Positions 1-7,905 of a DNA stretch of 64,000 nucleotides are shown here, piece after piece. This stretch comes from Thermodesulfobacteriota bacterium (GTDB lineage Bacteria > Desulfobacterota > UBA8473), in contig JBFLWQ010000008.1 of the NCBI GenBank assembly GCA_040757775.1, positions 54,232 through 118,231 on the forward strand, written 5' to 3'. The notes under the pieces are model-generated. The model was not told the DNA's origin and made no database searches. It was given only the letters and a program-made list of their open reading frames with translations. The stretch's first letter is position 1. Each line of letters opens with the position of its first letter. Position numbers and translations under genes: made by a program.

Positions 1-1
1 T

Positions 2-655
2 ACCCATCAGGGAAGGGGATTTAAGATTGGAACGGCGGGTAAGGTGTTACCTGGTATTGAATACAGGATAACCGAGGAAGGGGAATTTATATGCAAAACT
101 CCAGCTATGTTCAAGGGTTATTATAAAAACCCCAAGGCAACCGAGGAGGCTAAAGGAGATGGCTGGATGAGGACCAACGACCTGGTTTATATGGATGACG
201 AAGGCTATCTCCATGTTCTGGGCAGGAGGCAGGATATATTTATCTCTTCCGATGGTAAAATGATAGCCCCTGATGAGATAGAGAATAAACTGAAGTTCAG
301 TCCACTTATAATGGAAGCAATAGTAGTTGGCGAAGGCAAGGAGCATCTGGCTGTTCTTATTCAGATAGACTACCCGTATGTGGGTAAATGGGCAATGAAT
401 CAAAAGATACCCTATACTACATTCAAAAGCCTCTCCATGAGACCCGAAGTATATGGACTGATTGCAGAGGAGATAAGGAAGGTGAACAAGACCCTTGCAC
501 ACGACAGGCAGATCAAAAAGTTTACGTTGCTCACCAAAGAGCTGGATCATGATGAGGATGAAATGACGGCTACCCAGAAAGTACGAAGGGCAGCGATTCG
601 TGAAATGTATAGGGACATTATTGAGGGAATTCACGAGACAGGGTATGATGTGTAA
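2..655 (+). CDS. Long-chain acyl-CoA synthetase (AMP-forming), C-terminal part
   Basis: This is the C-terminal third of an AMP-forming acyl-CoA ligase; the frame is open to the left edge, so the N-terminus and the P-loop lie outside the window. Visible motifs are FKIGTAGKVLPGIEY, FKGYYKNPKAT, the GWMRTNDL segment with its conserved Asp, the hinge region GRRQDIFISSDGKMI, and near the end TATQKVRRA, whose Lys matches the catalytic lysine of the family. The GRRQDIFISSDGK form is typical of FadD15-like long-chain synthetases. It would activate a carboxylic acid to its CoA thioester in the cytoplasm. It lies 40 bp upstream of livH on the same strand, so it is probably co-transcribed with the transporter. 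The exact substrate cannot be read from the fragment. Confidence 0.9.
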   Translation, partial: THQGRGFKIGTAGKVLPGIEYRITEEGEFICKTPAMFKGYYKNPKATEEAKGDGWMRTNDLVYMDDEGYLHVLGRRQDIFISSDGKMIAPDEIENKLKFSPLIMEAIVVGEGKEHLAVLIQIDYPYVGKWAMNQKIPYTTFKSLSMRPEVYGLIAEEIRKVNKTLAHDRQIKKFTLLTKELDHDEDEMTATQKVRRAAIREMYRDIIEGIHETGYDV

Positions 656-695
656 CTAAATATAATTAAAAAGAAAAGAAACATAAGGAGGAGAG

Positions 696-1595
696 ATGTT
701 TAGTGATCAGTTACATTTTTTGGCTCAATTAGTAGTAAGTGGGATTACAGTAGGAAGTGTTTATTCCTTAATCGCCTTAGGATTCGTCCTCATTTACAAA
801 GCCACAGATGTACTCAATCTGGCAATAGGTGAGTTAATGATGCTTGGGGCATATTTCTGTTTTACCCTTATCACTACCTACAAGATCCCTTATATCCCAG
901 CATTCCTGATTACCCTCGTCTTCTCGGCTATCCTGGGTATCTTGCTGGAACGCATCATATTAAGACCTATGATAGGTGAACCTATACTTGCTATAGTAAT
1001 GATAACAATCGGCTTGGGCACAGTGTTTAGAAGTATAATAGGAATGATATGGGGACCTTTAAACTATGTATTTCCAGGTCCTTTTTCAGAAGAACCGCTT
1101 ATGCTCGGTACCATAGCAGTCTCCCATGTACATCTATGGGCAATGATAATGGCTATTATAGTTATGATATTATTCTTGTCCTTCTTTAAATTCACTACAA
1201 TGGGTATCGGCATGAGGGCAACGGCAGATGATCAGGATATAGCCTTCTTGATGGGTATAAGTGTGAAGAAGGTAGTGGCTGTATCATGGTTGATAGCAAC
1301 GGTGGTATCTTCAATAGCCGGTATCTTTCTGGCAAATATAAATCTTTTAAATCTAAATCTCTATTTTATAGGATTGAAGGCTTTACCTGCTGCTGTTATG
1401 GGAGGATTGGACAGTATCGCAGGTGCAATGATTGGAGGAGTAATAATAGGGGTTCTGGAGAACCTGGCTGGAGGATACCTGGATCACCTATTCGGTGGAG
1501 GTGTTAAAGAGGTAGCTGCTTTTATAATTCTCCTCCTGATTATGATGATAAGACCCTACGGTCTTTTCGGTACAGAAGAGATAGAACGTGTATAG
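696..1595 (+). CDS. livH: Branched-chain amino acid-type ABC transporter permease LivH
   Basis: A 299-residue inner-membrane permease of the LivH family (hydrophobic amino acid/carboxylate uptake ABC systems). It is almost wholly hydrophobic, with eight or so membrane segments. It carries the family signatures YSLIALGFVLIYKATDVLNL near the N-terminus and ALPAAVMGGLDSIAGAMIGG near residues 230-250, the EAA-like loop for the ATPase. The start is well supported by AAGGAGGAGAG a few bases before the ATG. The partner permease follows 72 bp downstream and the binding protein after that. No ATPase subunits (LivG/LivF) are in the window; they are probably upstream of the left edge. In this group of bacteria such systems next to acyl-CoA synthetases often serve carboxylates other than amino acids, so the substrate is uncertain. 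Confidence 0.93.
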   Translation: MFSDQLHFLAQLVVSGITVGSVYSLIALGFVLIYKATDVLNLAIGELMMLGAYFCFTLITTYKIPYIPAFLITLVFSAILGILLERIILRPMIGEPILAIVMITIGLGTVFRSIIGMIWGPLNYVFPGPFSEEPLMLGTIAVSHVHLWAMIMAIIVMILFLSFFKFTTMGIGMRATADDQDIAFLMGISVKKVVAVSWLIATVVSSIAGIFLANINLLNLNLYFIGLKALPAAVMGGLDSIAGAMIGGVIIGVLENLAGGYLDHLFGGGVKEVAAFIILLLIMMIRPYGLFGTEEIERV

Positions 1596-1667
1596 AAACA
1601 AAAAGCTAAGAGTTGAAAACGAAAAATCACCAATCACGATTCACGAAAAGAAAGGAGTACCTCATAG

Positions 1668-2711
1668 ATGACGAGTGGAGATTTCAAAACAAGCTATAAG
1701 GCAGATATGGCAATATTTCAAACCGTCTGGATAAAGTTGTGGATGGCAGGATTTATTGTCTTTATGATTTTCTTCCCATTCTGGGCAGGTCCATATTTAA
1801 CTTATGTTGTAAACCTGGCAGCAATAGCTACCATTGGTGCGCTGGGCATTAATATATTAACAGGGTTTACCGGTCAAATATCTCTGGGACATGGGGCATT
1901 TATTGCCATCGGGGCATACTCCACTGCCATCCTTACCGCTGATGCAGGCTTTCCTTTTTGGCTTGCACTACCGACTGCGGCTCTGATTACGGCAATCTCT
2001 GGACTGATAGTTGGGGGACCATCACTCCGACTCAAGGGACTTTACCTGGTAATGACCACCATTGCATTCAGTTTTATTGTTCAGTATGTAATAATAAAAT
2101 GGGAAAGTCTGACAAGAGGTTCTACAGGTATGGGTGTCCCAACGCCAAAGATTTTTGGTCATGCAATCGATAACGATAGGGCATTTTACTTCCTGATCAT
2201 ACCCATAACAGCCCTTGCTCTGCTATTTGCTAGAAATCTTATCAGAACCAAGGTAGGCCGAGCCTGGGTAGCCATAAGGGACAGGGACATATCGGCTGAG
2301 GTAATGGGGGTAAATCTGGCACGGTATAAGGTAACATCGTTCTTTGTCAGTTCATTCTATGCTGGGCTGGCAGGTGGTTTATATGCTTATTATATAACGG
2401 ATATCAGTCCGGAACATTTTCCCATTACCCTATCCATAGACTACCTTGCCATGATCATCATAGGAGGTATGGGGTCAATCCTGGGTTCTGTTTTTGGGGC
2501 AATGTTTGTAACTATGCTACCTGAAGGAATAAGAATAGCAGCAGACGTATTTGGTACCTCTTACCCTGTTCTGGTAGACAGGTTCTTTGAGGTAAAGGTA
2601 ATGGCATTCGGACTGGCAATAATCCTTTTTCTTATCTTTGAACCCACTGGCATATATGGACGCTGGATCAAAACCAAAATATACTATAAGTCGTGGCCGT
2701 TTACATATTAG
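1668..2711 (+). CDS. livM: Branched-chain amino acid-type ABC transporter permease LivM
   Basis: A 347-residue second permease of the LivHM pair. The N-terminal ~25 residues are polar, followed by multiple membrane helices. Family signatures are GALGINILTGFTGQISLGHGAF (in part, around residue 60), GPSLRLKGLYLVMTT, and the cytoplasmic ATPase-contact segment GRAWVAIRDRDISAEVMGVN at about residues 195-215. The C-terminal half has MIIIGGMGSILGSVFGA. AAAGGAG precedes the ATG. It would form the membrane channel with LivH. The short gap from livH (72 bp) contains repeated AATCAC/ATTCACG words, not a promoter I can defend, so one operon is likely. Confidence 0.93.
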   Translation: MTSGDFKTSYKADMAIFQTVWIKLWMAGFIVFMIFFPFWAGPYLTYVVNLAAIATIGALGINILTGFTGQISLGHGAFIAIGAYSTAILTADAGFPFWLALPTAALITAISGLIVGGPSLRLKGLYLVMTTIAFSFIVQYVIIKWESLTRGSTGMGVPTPKIFGHAIDNDRAFYFLIIPITALALLFARNLIRTKVGRAWVAIRDRDISAEVMGVNLARYKVTSFFVSSFYAGLAGGLYAYYITDISPEHFPITLSIDYLAMIIIGGMGSILGSVFGAMFVTMLPEGIRIAADVFGTSYPVLVDRFFEVKVMAFGLAIILFLIFEPTGIYGRWIKTKIYYKSWPFTY

Positions 2712-2826
2712 TTGTTTTCTTTTTTTATAGCACCATAAGCCATCTAAGAGTAATGCAAAATTCTCATAGTGTTTATATCGAAATCAGACAATATCTAAAT
2801 AAAAAGAAGTTAGGGGGATAAAGTTT

Positions 2827-4008
2827 ATGAAGAAAGTTTTAACGCTCGTAGTATTGATTGTAAGTATTGTAATGTTATTTGACCTTCCTGTCCATGCAAA
2901 GGAAGTGAGAGGGATAACCAATGATGCAATTAAAATAGGCGTTTCCACTGACATGACAGGACCTGTAGTCAGCATTCTCGGACAAATGACGGAAGGGTAC
3001 AGAAACTTCTTCAGACACATCAATGATAAGGGAGGGATTAACGGAAGAAAGGTTGAAGTAGTGGTTGAGGATGATCGCTACAGCATCCCTCTATGTGTGG
3101 CAAATTTCAAGAGACTCCTCTATAAAGAAAAGGTGTTTGTCTTTATCCCATCGGGTACAGGACAGACAAAGGCATTGTATCGCAATATTGAAAAAGAGAA
3201 AATACCTACCTTTACTGTAAGTCTCGCAGAGGATATGGTAATCCCTTACAGGAGATACATCTTCATACCATCCGCAACCTATGAGGACCAGATCACACTT
3301 ATGTTCAAGTACATAAAAGAAGTCTTGGGAGTTAAACAGCCTAAAATATCTTATGTCTCCCCTGATAGTGAATATGGGAAAACAGGGTTTCGAGCGGCTA
3401 CCAGTACCGCTGAAAAATATGGTCTTAAGCTGGCAAGTACAGAGGTTCTTGCCCTGGGGGCATTTGATGCCTCTACTCAAGCCATGAGTCTAAAGAGGAC
3501 CAAGCCAGATTTCGTGATACTTGTGGAAGATCTCAATTCAGCGGTTGCCATGCTGAGGGATGCGAGAAAACTTAGTTTAGAGACAACTTTTTTCGGTAAT
3601 TACTATACGTGTGATGACGACATAGTTCAATTGGGAGGAAAGGCTTCGGAATCATACCTTGGGGTTCAGAGTTTCAGTTCCTGGCATGACGATATCCCCG
3701 GAATGAAAACAGTAAGAAATACAACCCTGAAATACTATCCAAATATAAAACCACGCAACAGATACTACATGCAGGGCTGGGTCACTGCCATGATTATAAC
3801 AGAAGGCTTGAAAAAGGCAGGGAAAAACCTGGATACAGAGTCTTTCATAACCTCTCTAGAGTCTATAAAGAATCTGGATTCCGGTGGTGTAACAGGTCTG
3901 ATCTCCTATTCACCGAAGCTTCATAAGGCAACTGAATATTTAAAGATATTTAAACCCGATGCAGCTAAAAACAGGCTGGTTCCTATTACCGATTGGATGA
4001 AACCCTGA
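2827..4008 (+). CDS. livK: ABC transporter periplasmic substrate-binding protein (LivK family)
   Basis: A 393-residue periplasmic binding protein of the Leu/Ile/Val-binding (peripla_BP_6) type. It has a Sec signal peptide (MKKVLTLVVLIVSIVMLFDL, cleavage probably after VHA) and the N-terminal fold signature IKIGVSTDMTGPV, then NDKGGINGRKVEVVVEDDRY. The start is preceded by TTAGGGGGATAAAG. It is the third gene of the transporter cluster and is closed by a strong hairpin terminator 20 bp after the stop. It is a clear paralogue of the stand-alone gene at 43.4 kb; both share GGINGRK, VEDDRY and a KRLLY/KKLLY segment. The ligand is unknown. Aromatic or branched carboxylates are as likely as amino acids given the surrounding CoA genes. 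Confidence 0.92.
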   Translation: MKKVLTLVVLIVSIVMLFDLPVHAKEVRGITNDAIKIGVSTDMTGPVVSILGQMTEGYRNFFRHINDKGGINGRKVEVVVEDDRYSIPLCVANFKRLLYKEKVFVFIPSGTGQTKALYRNIEKEKIPTFTVSLAEDMVIPYRRYIFIPSATYEDQITLMFKYIKEVLGVKQPKISYVSPDSEYGKTGFRAATSTAEKYGLKLASTEVLALGAFDASTQAMSLKRTKPDFVILVEDLNSAVAMLRDARKLSLETTFFGNYYTCDDDIVQLGGKASESYLGVQSFSSWHDDIPGMKTVRNTTLKYYPNIKPRNRYYMQGWVTAMIITEGLKKAGKNLDTESFITSLESIKNLDSGGVTGLISYSPKLHKATEYLKIFKPDAAKNRLVPITDWMKP

Positions 4009-4027
4009 GAGATGTTACTGCCTTTCC

Positions 4028-4065
4028 ATGGTAAAAATGCCCCTTCATAGGGGCATTTTTACCAT
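4028..4065. terminator. Bidirectional-looking hairpin terminator after livK
   Basis: A perfect 16-bp stem, ATGGTAAAAATGCCCC paired with its complement, closes a 6-base TTCATA loop. The stem contains an A-tract on the left and a T-tract on the right, so it can act as a rho-independent terminator in either direction. It ends the livHMK operon. Confidence 0.85.
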
Positions 4066-4156
4066 CAGGCTTTTTCTCTTATTTCTCCACTCTTCCTCCC
4101 TTGACTTTCAAAATCCATTGTGTAAAAATGGCATAACCATTCAGGCGCAAACAGAT

Positions 4157-4249
4157 AAAGGCACATAGGCACAAAGCAGAGGATAACATGACTTTGTGCC
4201 CTTGTCACTCTGTGCCTTTGTGCCTCAAGCTATCGGCTTTAGCCGATAG
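4157..4249. repeat. Intergenic inverted word-repeat (GGCACAAAG) plus small hairpin
   Basis: The spacer before the YhaM-like gene contains GGCACATAGGCACAAAG on the left and several CTTTGTGCC/CTCTGTGCC words on the right, giving an imperfect inverted repeat. This is followed by CTATCGGCT-TT-AGCCGATAG (4230-4249), a 9-bp perfect stem. No gene is present. Similar word-built spacers occur elsewhere in the window (see findings). Confidence 0.5.
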
Positions 4250-4294
4250 TAGTTGACTGGAGGTATCTCTTTTTCCATCCATGAGGAAATATAA

Positions 4295-5281
4295 ATGAAC
4301 AAGATATTTATTGAAAATATAGTGGAAAACGATAAGATCAACAGCATATTCCTGGTGAAAGGGAAAAACCTGGGGACATCGAAAAATGGAAAGCCGTATC
4401 TTAACCTGAAGCTTGGAGATAAAACAGGAGAAATAGAGGCAAGGGTTTGGGAAAATGCAAAACATCTCTCTACCCTATTTGAAAAAGATGATTTTATCAG
4501 GGTAAAATCAAGGGTAAACAGGTATCAAAACGATCTCCAGCTGGTAATCTTTGATTTAGAGAAATGTCCTAGAGAAGAGATATTTATCGATGACTTCTTA
4601 CCGAGGACAGATAGGAATATCGAGACGATGTTCGGAGAGTTAACTGAGATATCCAAAGAAGTAAAGAACATATACTTGAGAGAGCTATTGGACCTTTTCT
4701 TTGAAGATGAGGGATTTACAAGACTTTTTAAGATTGCTCCGGCAGCTAAAGGATTACACCATGTCTACATAGGGGGACTGCTGGAACACACGCTTACAGT
4801 TGGAAAGCTTATTTTAGATGTAGCAAAACATTATAAGGGGATAAATGCTGACCTTCTCTTAACAGGGGGGATACTGCACGACATCGGTAAGATTTATGAA
4901 CTTTCCTATGAAGGATCCTTTGATTATACTGATGAAGGAAGGCTCTTGGGGCATATTACCATCGGGGTTGAGATGATTGAGGATAAGATCGTAGAGATTA
5001 CAGATTTTCCAAATGATTTAGCCATGCTCCTAAAACACCTCATTCTGAGTCATCATGGTTATTATGAGTTTGGTTCCCCTAAAAGACCAAAAACGCAAGA
5101 GGCCATAATTCTGTACTACCTCGATGATATGGATTCAAAGGTCAGGGGTTTTCAAGAATTCATTGAAAAGGAAAAGGACAATAGCTCCAAATGGACAGGA
5201 TATCACAGATTGTTTGAAAGATACATTTATAAGGATACTAATGTACAATCCGCCTCAGGCGGACCAGAAGAGGAGGATTAA
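4295..5281 (+). CDS. yhaM: 3'-5' exoribonuclease YhaM-like (OB-fold + HD domain)
   Basis: A 328-residue cytoplasmic protein with two domains. An N-terminal OB-fold (about residues 10-90; NLGTSKNGKPYLNLKLGDKTG and EARVW are typical of the tRNA-anti fold) is followed by an HD metal-dependent phosphohydrolase domain (about 150-290). The metal ligands are visible as H in LLEHTLTV, the HD pair in GGILHDIGKIYEL, H in LGHITIG and HH in LSHHGYYEFGS. Length and domain order match YhaM/CBF1-type 3'-5' exonucleases (about 310-330 residues). GAGGAAATATAA precedes the ATG. The C-terminal NVQSASGGPEEED is partly encoded by a perfect TCCGCCT-C-AGGCGGA palindrome, suggesting that the tail was altered by a small repeat insertion. 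Confidence 0.85.
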   Translation: MNKIFIENIVENDKINSIFLVKGKNLGTSKNGKPYLNLKLGDKTGEIEARVWENAKHLSTLFEKDDFIRVKSRVNRYQNDLQLVIFDLEKCPREEIFIDDFLPRTDRNIETMFGELTEISKEVKNIYLRELLDLFFEDEGFTRLFKIAPAAKGLHHVYIGGLLEHTLTVGKLILDVAKHYKGINADLLLTGGILHDIGKIYELSYEGSFDYTDEGRLLGHITIGVEMIEDKIVEITDFPNDLAMLLKHLILSHHGYYEFGSPKRPKTQEAIILYYLDDMDSKVRGFQEFIEKEKDNSSKWTGYHRLFERYIYKDTNVQSASGGPEEED

Positions 5282-5330
5282 AGCTTGAAGGTTCAAGGAT
5301 TTTTCTCCCATTTCCCGAAGGGGAAAACAG

Positions 5331-6695
5331 ATGATCGGAGGAGGTATGAACTTTAATAAAAAAACAGAGGAGCTTTTTGTATTAAAGAAAGAGTTTGAAA
5401 ATAAACTCCTCAGCTTTTCAAAAGGTATCTCTTTTGACTGGTTAAACTATAATAGAGAGCGTATTAATACTACTTCAGAGTTCAATGATTTAATTCGTTT
5501 ATTTCCTCCTCTTGAGGAAATATTCCGTAAAGGACTTGAGGAAGATTATCAGGAATTCATGAGGACTTTAATTCACACATTTCAGACTCAAGCCGCTTAT
5601 AACAGAATTTGTTCGGGGGATTTCCCCGAGAGTGGATTGGATAGAACCGACATCAGAGAGGTTTACGACCTGGCACACTCTATATCTTCCTCTTCACCCC
5701 TTATGATGCCTGTAATTTTGTGGTTACATGATATTGGAAGACTTGAGGATAAGAGAAGGCACAATGAAAAGAGTGCTGAGATGATCTCTGAATTCCATCT
5801 CTTAAACGATAAGGGGCTATCAGAAGAAGCAATTTTAATACAAAAGGTGATCCAGTATCATCTGCTGATAGGAACCCTGTACACTGGTGAATCTTCTTAT
5901 ATGTGCTTTGAACCACTTCTAAAGGACAAGGAGTTTCAGACCATACTTAAGGATAAACCGTCTATAAAACTCTTTGTAGATGCTCTGACCCTTTTTACAA
6001 TGATAGATGTCTGGGGTTACCACACAGACGATATCTCTCCGAATATGATAGATAACTACTTTGTAATAAGGCAGGAGATGGGGCAGATATTTGCAAAAAG
6101 TGGTGACCTCAGCGAGATAATAAAGGGATTGAGGGAGAAGTCCAGGAAACATCTGGATTGGCGTTTGATGGGCTATATGATGGCATTCTCCAAGATTGGG
6201 AAAAAACCTCATTTGACCTTTGAGTTTTATGCAGGTATGATAAATGACGGTTTTAGAAAGTATGCAGAAAGAGAAGGTCTTTCAACAGATTGGAATGGCT
6301 TTAAGGATAGCCATCTCAACAAAATCGATCAGGTTCAGTTCAAATATGGGCTGGGGGTACTCATCCCTCTTACTTATGGTGGAACAGGCAAAAAGATGCA
6401 TCTCACCGAAGATACCAGGGTAAATCCCAATCTCTTCCATCTCTTAGTTAATATAAACAGCAGAATACAAAAAGAAGAAAAGATTAATTCTGAATGCATT
6501 CCTGGCGCTTTATGGAATGTTGTATTCAAGGGTTACCCCCTCTGGAACCAAAAGACAGACTTCCATAAAAGGCTGGACGAACCGGGGCGGATTGAGGAGA
6601 TTATAGAAAATGGCAAGGTAAGCGTAGATAAAAAAGAAGGGCTAAATGTTCTCTCTGTCGACTACAGAGGCTATTGGAAAGATATAGAGGTTTAA
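5331..6695 (+). CDS. HD-domain protein of unknown function
   Basis: A 454-residue cytoplasmic protein I do not recognise by name. It contains an HD-type region around residues 110-190, with WLHDIGRLEDKRRHNEKSA supplying a plausible H...HD...H metal site and YHLLIGTLYTGES as a possible further ligand segment. The rest is mostly helical with no membrane segment. It follows the YhaM-like HD exonuclease by 49 bp on the same strand, so the two may be co-expressed. The start is ambiguous: the ATG used here has AAGGGG 8 bases upstream, while an in-frame ATG at 5346 sits directly behind GGAGGAGGT, too close for ideal spacing. A nucleotide phosphohydrolase or RNA-related role would be a guess. Confidence 0.6.
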   Translation: MIGGGMNFNKKTEELFVLKKEFENKLLSFSKGISFDWLNYNRERINTTSEFNDLIRLFPPLEEIFRKGLEEDYQEFMRTLIHTFQTQAAYNRICSGDFPESGLDRTDIREVYDLAHSISSSSPLMMPVILWLHDIGRLEDKRRHNEKSAEMISEFHLLNDKGLSEEAILIQKVIQYHLLIGTLYTGESSYMCFEPLLKDKEFQTILKDKPSIKLFVDALTLFTMIDVWGYHTDDISPNMIDNYFVIRQEMGQIFAKSGDLSEIIKGLREKSRKHLDWRLMGYMMAFSKIGKKPHLTFEFYAGMINDGFRKYAEREGLSTDWNGFKDSHLNKIDQVQFKYGLGVLIPLTYGGTGKKMHLTEDTRVNPNLFHLLVNINSRIQKEEKINSECIPGALWNVVFKGYPLWNQKTDFHKRLDEPGRIEEIIENGKVSVDKKEGLNVLSVDYRGYWKDIEV

Positions 6696-6712
6696 CATAG
6701 GAAAATCGTAGC

Positions 6713-7414
6713 CTACTTTTTTGTAAAATAGACGTCATCAAAGTAGCTTTCAGCAGAGCTCTTCGTATGCTGGGAGTTGATATACAGGGATATTCCCCCT
6801 ACCTTAGGAGGATCTTCCCCAAAAAGCCTTTTATAATCCTCATATACATTACGCCGTTCTTTAAACCATTGATTCAGTTTATCCGTTTTATCCCGCAGCA
6901 CAATACACTTTAACTTAGACCACCATTGACTGGTAACTGTACTCCCCTTGGAGCACTCATTGTCCCATATATAACCAATTATTCGGGTATTTAGCGTGGC
7001 TGGAAATTTTGGGAACGCTATATAAACCTGAGCTGCCTGATCGTCGGTGCTCTTTCCCCTGACGTCTCCACCTTTCGGGAGCTTACCTGCCTTCCATGCC
7101 CAGTTTAAGATAGGGAAATCCTCTATCCTGAATGCGACCTTTTTTTTAACCCCAAAGGATGACCTTCGGCTGACAAAATGAAGATAGAAATTATCCCCTA
7201 CATGTTCGATTCTGATATCTACATTGCCTTCCTTTTTCTCTAATTCCCATCCCAAAGGCACTCCGTTTTCATCCTTTTGCCCTGAAAACTTGTCTACCAT
7301 TACTACGTTACCCTGACCGGCAACATTAGAAACGGAAGTCAAAAACAGAATAAACATAATGATTGTTATGGCTCTATATATACCTATATCTGGCAACTTC
7401 TTTATCTTTTTCAA
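6713..7414 (-). CDS. Secreted DUF3047-like protein
   Basis: A protein of about 234 residues that resembles the DUF3047 family. Features are VMVDKFSG near the mature N-terminus, WAWKAGKLPKGGDVR, DDQAAQVYIAFP, IGYIWDN and a C-terminal VGGISLYINSQHT-SAESYFDDVYF, which looks like a jelly-roll ligand-binding fold. The start chosen is a TTG behind GGAG, giving a clean signal peptide (KK-IKK, then AITIIMFILFLTSVSNVAG). An upstream in-frame TTG at 7522 would add 36 residues with no ribosome site. The gene is convergent with the HD protein, 17 bp away. Family function is unknown; an extracytoplasmic location is likely. Confidence 0.7.
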   Translation of the reverse strand: MKKIKKLPDIGIYRAITIIMFILFLTSVSNVAGQGNVVMVDKFSGQKDENGVPLGWELEKKEGNVDIRIEHVGDNFYLHFVSRRSSFGVKKKVAFRIEDFPILNWAWKAGKLPKGGDVRGKSTDDQAAQVYIAFPKFPATLNTRIIGYIWDNECSKGSTVTSQWWSKLKCIVLRDKTDKLNQWFKERRNVYEDYKRLFGEDPPKVGGISLYINSQHTKSSAESYFDDVYFTKK

Positions 7415-7686
7415 AATTTCAAATCTCCATTCTCCAAGTATTATAACTGCTTGAACACTGTACCAAAAAAAACTGCAAACTACAAATAAGAATTCCCTTG
7501 CAAAATAGAGTTTTATTGACAATTATGCCAATCTCAGGGCATTTTACAAACAGGGTTTTATATTTTAATTGAAAATTCAGGAATAAACTGTTAGATTTTA
7601 AAATACATAGATTAATCCACACTATCTTTCCCTGTAGTCCTCATGGCAAATATCTTTACACTACCGTAAATAAAGAGGAAACAAAA

Positions 7687-7821
7687 ATGAGAGAGATAAC
7701 CTGGAATGAAACAATTGAACTGGGCTCTCCATATCCCTATACCCTTATTACTACGTTTTCTATCCACTACAGGAAGCTTGTAAGCCTGGATTTTAGAGGG
7801 AATGCTAACTTTGAACTGTAG
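7687..7821 (+). pseudogene. Short ORF, possible flavin-reductase N-terminal remnant
   Basis: A 44-codon reading frame starting MREITWNETIELGSPYPYTL behind a GAGGAAACAAAA ribosome site. From memory, the first ~23 residues look like the N-terminus of flavin reductase-family (FMN-binding split barrel) proteins, which normally continue for 160-200 residues. Here the sequence departs after LITTF and stops soon after. It lies just outside the CRISPR-Cas block, so it may be a gene truncated when that block was inserted. It could also be an unrelated small protein. No function is claimed. Confidence 0.3.
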
Positions 7822-7905
7822 AGACTGTTGTCAGTGGGGGGTGTAAGATACTTTTCGTTCTTGTAAAGCAAGGGGAGCTATGGATAACCTTTAGAGGGTT
7901 AGACT

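Noticed and set aside
47..634. A long open frame antisense to the acyl-CoA synthetase
   Set aside because: It is a shadow of the ligase coding sequence; the translation resembles no protein family.
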